Source: a virus
Strand: one strand, 5' to 3'
DNA: 64,000 bases
Virus record (IMG/VR): IMGVR_UViG_3300020220_000020
Location: 30,491 to 94,490 of that record
Part shown: positions 60,851 to 64,000 of the stretch, piece by piece
Position numbering within the stretch: the first letter of the stretch is position 1
Layout: each line of letters starts with the position of its first letter
Notes under the pieces: generated by a model
What the model saw: only the letters and a program-made list of their open reading frames with translations
What the model was told of the DNA's origin: nothing
Database searches by the model: none
Position numbers and translations under genes: made by a program

Positions 60851-63800
60851 ATGACAATATATAAAACAAATTCTAAAAAGTCTAGATCTCTAAGCTCTGA
60901 GCAAAAAACTTTTTATGACAATCAGATAAAAGATGATTTTTATATAGCTAGCAGTACAAGTGACCAGTCTTCTTTTGAAGAAATTTATATTAAAATTAAA
61001 GAAGATGGTTTTTATGATGGTATGGAAAAACTTTTCTTTAAAAGCTGCTTAACTAACCAGAAGCTTTTATTTGTATCGGATTCAAAATACCAAAAAGTAT
61101 ATGCAAGTATGCCTCTTCCAGAAAAGGTTCAAAGATTTTTTGTTTCTTATAAAGATGGAAAAGTTTTTATAAATGAAAAAGATCGTCCAGAAATAAATCT
61201 TTTTTCAGGATATCTATACGAATTTATTATCCCAAAAAGTATTTATGAAAGTGGTATGTTTAAATTTTTTGGTGATGCTAATTTTGATTATGATATAATG
61301 GATTTCCTAAGACATGATTTGTCATTACTTGATTCAGAATCTATAAAAGTTGTTTTTCAAAAAACATCCCTTGGGGAAAGAATTAGTTTTTTAAACTACA
61401 ATTACAATATACTAAATCTAAAAAGAAATAATATATATGAATTGGATTTAAGTGATGCTTCAAATGTGGGCAAGAATATACAAATATCATATGACTATAT
61501 AGCTTCAAAGTCTTGTGATGGAGTGTCTTTTCTGGGAGTACCAGGCTACTACGGCGCAAAAATGTTTATAAATACTTCTGAATCTAAATCAGAATATCTT
61601 TATATATCAGATAAAAACGATTTTACTTCTGGAGACAATGTAAGAATAAAAATAAATGATGGTAAATACATTACAGAAAAAGATGGATTTTACATTATAA
61701 AAATTTTACCCAATGACAAATATACAAAATTTTATTACGGAAGCTTTAAGGAAAATAAATCTGGTGGAAAAGTAAATGTATTGAATTTAAAAGAATATAA
61801 TTTTTTTCCTCAGACTCCATATAATGACGAGTACGGTGGTTTTAATTATAGGTATTTAAATGGCTCATGGAGGTCACATTTTCCATACAACTTTAACATA
61901 AAAACTAAAGAGAAAAAAAATAGTAGTTTTATGGGAACTGGTTCAAAAAATGCATTTTATTTTGATCAATTGGAGCAGCCAGAAATAATAATAACATATG
62001 GCAAAACTTATAAATTTACAAATTACAATGAGGCCGAATACCCATTCCATATTTCAAAAAAAATAGATTCTTTAGTTTCTCCGTCTAAAAATGATGGAAT
62101 TTTTATTGATAAAAAAGATTACGGAGATTATTCAATTACTTTTTTAAGAGTAGATAATAAAAACATTGATCCCTATCAGGGTTATTTTGATCCATATGAC
62201 CCGTACTCTAAAGTGCAGTCAAAATTAGATCTTTATTACATTTCTACTGGTGGTAGAAGTATGGGTAATGCTATTTATTTAGATAATGATGGCATGTCTT
62301 TTGATGAACAAAAAAACTATAATAAAAAAAATATTGCGTATCCTTATGTTTTCATGATACCATATTCTGGAAAATACGTTGTGTTTAATTATGGAGAAGA
62401 GAATTTTTCAAATTATTTGATTATTGATTGTACTGAAAGTAAAAGCAGTAAAAATATAACATTAAAAAACTATGATTTATTTTCTTTTTATCAAAATAAC
62501 AAATTTTCTCCATTAAAATCAATAAGAGAAAATGAGTATTTTGTGGTGGACATTTTTTATGATTATGTTGATGAATTGATATGTAATATGAAAATTACAG
62601 AAGAACTTGGAGAAAGATTAAGTATAAAGGGTGAAAAATTTTCTTTTGGAAATGTTTCTGATTCTTCAGATACGTATTTATACACTGATGTAATTAAAAA
62701 GATAATAAAAGAAATATCTGAATACTACGTGAATTCTATGTTTTCAATAAACATCGATGGAGAGCCATATGTAAATGAAATTTTAACGTGTAGAAAAAAT
62801 ATGTTAAAAACAATACCTTCTGTTAAAAATGTATCAGCTTATGTTTACGATCAGCGTGGATATTCTTTATATGTAGATGAATTTGTAAAAAATGTAATTA
62901 ATACTAAGAAAAATAATTTTTTCCCATCTTCTTCATCAAATGTTTTTAGTTTGTCATCAAGAGATATATCTTATTTAGACTGCTCTGGCTATATATATGA
63001 TACTTCATATAAGTCTGTTTATTTTATTAAGCTTTATAGCATTGAATCTGGTTTTTTGAACTATAGATTTAATATTGAAGATTATATAAATGGTATTAAT
63101 TTTGATTATTCTTTTTACAATCAAGATAAAATTCTTATTGGGCCTTTAGTTCCTAAAAATATTTCTAATTTTAATTTTAGTAAAAATATTTTATATCAAA
63201 ATTCGCAAATTAAAAACGCTATTAAGTCTTTTGTTAATTCTATTTTAAGTAATTCTAATAAATCAGAAAAAATAGTTTTTATAAATGATAGTGTTTACGA
63301 ATCTGTTTCTGAAATAGAAAGGCTGTTTTTGCAATATTCTAGTTTTGGATTTAATTCATTATGTATTTATTTAAATACAATAGTTGATGTTAAAAGTATT
63401 CCATTGTTTAAATCTGTTTCTGAAAGATTTAACATGAATTTTTATATATATCTAGAAAATGAAAATGATTTATTTAAGCTGGAAAATCCCTGTCAGTATT
63501 ACTACCTAGGCAATTTCTCTGTTTCAGATAATTTAAAAATAAAATATACAAAAGTTCAAGGTTCTGATTATGTTGATTTAAATAATAAAAATACAAGACA
63601 CGACAACTCTTTCCTTGAAAATCCAAATAATGTAAACAAAAAATCGTCCCCTGTAGTACAGCAGTCTTTGTCTTCTTTTCAGTTAAGTGATAGGGGTGCA
63701 ATTTCGGTTGATCCGTCCTCATGGTGGAATCAATCTTTGCAAAAAATACTTTTTCAATGGTATAGAATTAGTGGAAGTAAATTTGTACTGTATCCCAATA

Positions 63801-64000
63801 ATTCAGGATATACTATTTGGAATGAAAGCATAAACGGACCTCTTTCTAATTCTGCTGGTTCACCAACTGTTGTAACTTTAAATAACGGTAACGGCCTAGT
63901 TAGGGCATCTGTAGGTGGAAATAGTGATTATTTTACCTTCCTTGTAGGGGAAAATCAGATATTAGATAAGATTTTTCTTAGAAGTTACAGTTCTTCTGAC
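60851..64000 (+). CDS. partial large appendage protein, at least 1050 aa, runs off window end
   Basis: The frame from ATG 60851 shows no stop in the parts I translated and is in phase to base 64000, giving at least 1,050 codons; the 3' end lies outside the window. The start is one base after the preceding TAA, with a weak ribosome binding site. The composition (Ser, Asn, Lys, Phe, Tyr rich) matches the other appendage genes. No family was recognised in the first 950 residues. A late part has an Ig-like look (FQWYRISGSKFVLYPNN near 63752). There is no signal peptide. It is probably another fibre or tip component. Confidence 0.8.
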   Translation, partial: MTIYKTNSKKSRSLSSEQKTFYDNQIKDDFYIASSTSDQSSFEEIYIKIKEDGFYDGMEKLFFKSCLTNQKLLFVSDSKYQKVYASMPLPEKVQRFFVSYKDGKVFINEKDRPEINLFSGYLYEFIIPKSIYESGMFKFFGDANFDYDIMDFLRHDLSLLDSESIKVVFQKTSLGERISFLNYNYNILNLKRNNIYELDLSDASNVGKNIQISYDYIASKSCDGVSFLGVPGYYGAKMFINTSESKSEYLYISDKNDFTSGDNVRIKINDGKYITEKDGFYIIKILPNDKYTKFYYGSFKENKSGGKVNVLNLKEYNFFPQTPYNDEYGGFNYRYLNGSWRSHFPYNFNIKTKEKKNSSFMGTGSKNAFYFDQLEQPEIIITYGKTYKFTNYNEAEYPFHISKKIDSLVSPSKNDGIFIDKKDYGDYSITFLRVDNKNIDPYQGYFDPYDPYSKVQSKLDLYYISTGGRSMGNAIYLDNDGMSFDEQKNYNKKNIAYPYVFMIPYSGKYVVFNYGEENFSNYLIIDCTESKSSKNITLKNYDLFSFYQNNKFSPLKSIRENEYFVVDIFYDYVDELICNMKITEELGERLSIKGEKFSFGNVSDSSDTYLYTDVIKKIIKEISEYYVNSMFSINIDGEPYVNEILTCRKNMLKTIPSVKNVSAYVYDQRGYSLYVDEFVKNVINTKKNNFFPSSSSNVFSLSSRDISYLDCSGYIYDTSYKSVYFIKLYSIESGFLNYRFNIEDYINGINFDYSFYNQDKILIGPLVPKNISNFNFSKNILYQNSQIKNAIKSFVNSILSNSNKSEKIVFINDSVYESVSEIERLFLQYSSFGFNSLCIYLNTIVDVKSIPLFKSVSERFNMNFYIYLENENDLFKLENPCQYYYLGNFSVSDNLKIKYTKVQGSDYVDLNNKNTRHDNSFLENPNNVNKKSSPVVQQSLSSFQLSDRGAISVDPSSWWNQSLQKILFQWYRISGSKFVLYPNNSGYTIWNESINGPLSNSAGSPTVVTLNNGNGLVRASVGGNSDYFTFLVGENQILDKIFLRSYSSSD

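Noticed and set aside
1-64000. Alternative genetic code (TAG or TGA read as an amino acid)
   Set aside because: All long frames are complete under the standard code, with neighbouring starts fitting each TAA or TGA end; only TAG avoidance remains.
1-64000. tRNA genes, integrase or insertion sequences
   Set aside because: There are no gaps long enough for a tRNA and none of the proteins shows recombinase or transposase motifs.

Overview
The window looks like part of the late (virion morphogenesis) region of a large, AT-rich tailed bacteriophage. I see 33 genes, all on the + strand and packed end to end. The longest gap between genes is 42 bases, and several neighbours overlap as ATGA or TAATG. 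No terminase, portal or major capsid gene could be recognised, so the head genes probably lie outside the window. No rRNA, tRNA, CRISPR array, insertion sequence or integrase was seen. The tail block has tube, assembly chaperones and tape measure in the usual order, but no candidate sheath gene. This suggests a long non-contractile (siphovirus-like) tail.

Layout. (1) 1-7.6 kb: small unknown proteins, a glycosyltransferase-like protein, a subtilisin-like protease with an altered oxyanion region, a probable structural protein, a PhoH-family ATPase, a 714-aa unknown and a 58-aa zinc-ribbon protein. (2) 7.6-12.3 kb: a small unknown protein, an actin/MreB-fold ATPase, two head-tail connector proteins (one like Mu gp36, one like a tail terminator), a second glycosyltransferase-like protein and a small helical protein. 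(3) 12.3-17.3 kb: a tail tube protein with two tube-like halves, two chaperone-type proteins and a 964-aa tape measure protein. (4) 17.3-29.8 kb: three tail-tip or baseplate proteins of 1,278-1,536 aa and a 71-aa linker gene. (5) 29.8-64 kb: a GT4-type glycosyltransferase coupled by ATGA to a 3,719-aa Ser-rich appendage protein, then seven more appendage genes of up to 2,830 aa. The last runs off the window end.

The appendage proteins are mosaics of beta-rich adhesion modules: RCC1 and BNR/TolB-like propellers, fibronectin III, Ig-like and concanavalin-like folds, a dockerin-like calcium-loop pair and long poly-Ser linkers. Several small domains recur in different genes, which points to growth by module duplication. 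A working hypothesis is that the embedded glycosyltransferases decorate the Ser-rich tracts, as in Ser-rich repeat adhesins of Gram-positive bacteria. The dockerin-like DLG-LLGNWG pattern and the RCC1 repeats with NVPSGL resemble proteins common in Planctomycetes and related environmental bacteria. This is only a weak host clue.

The standard code fits: all long frames are free of in-frame TAG and TGA. None of the 32 complete genes ends in TAG (22 TAA, 10 TGA).
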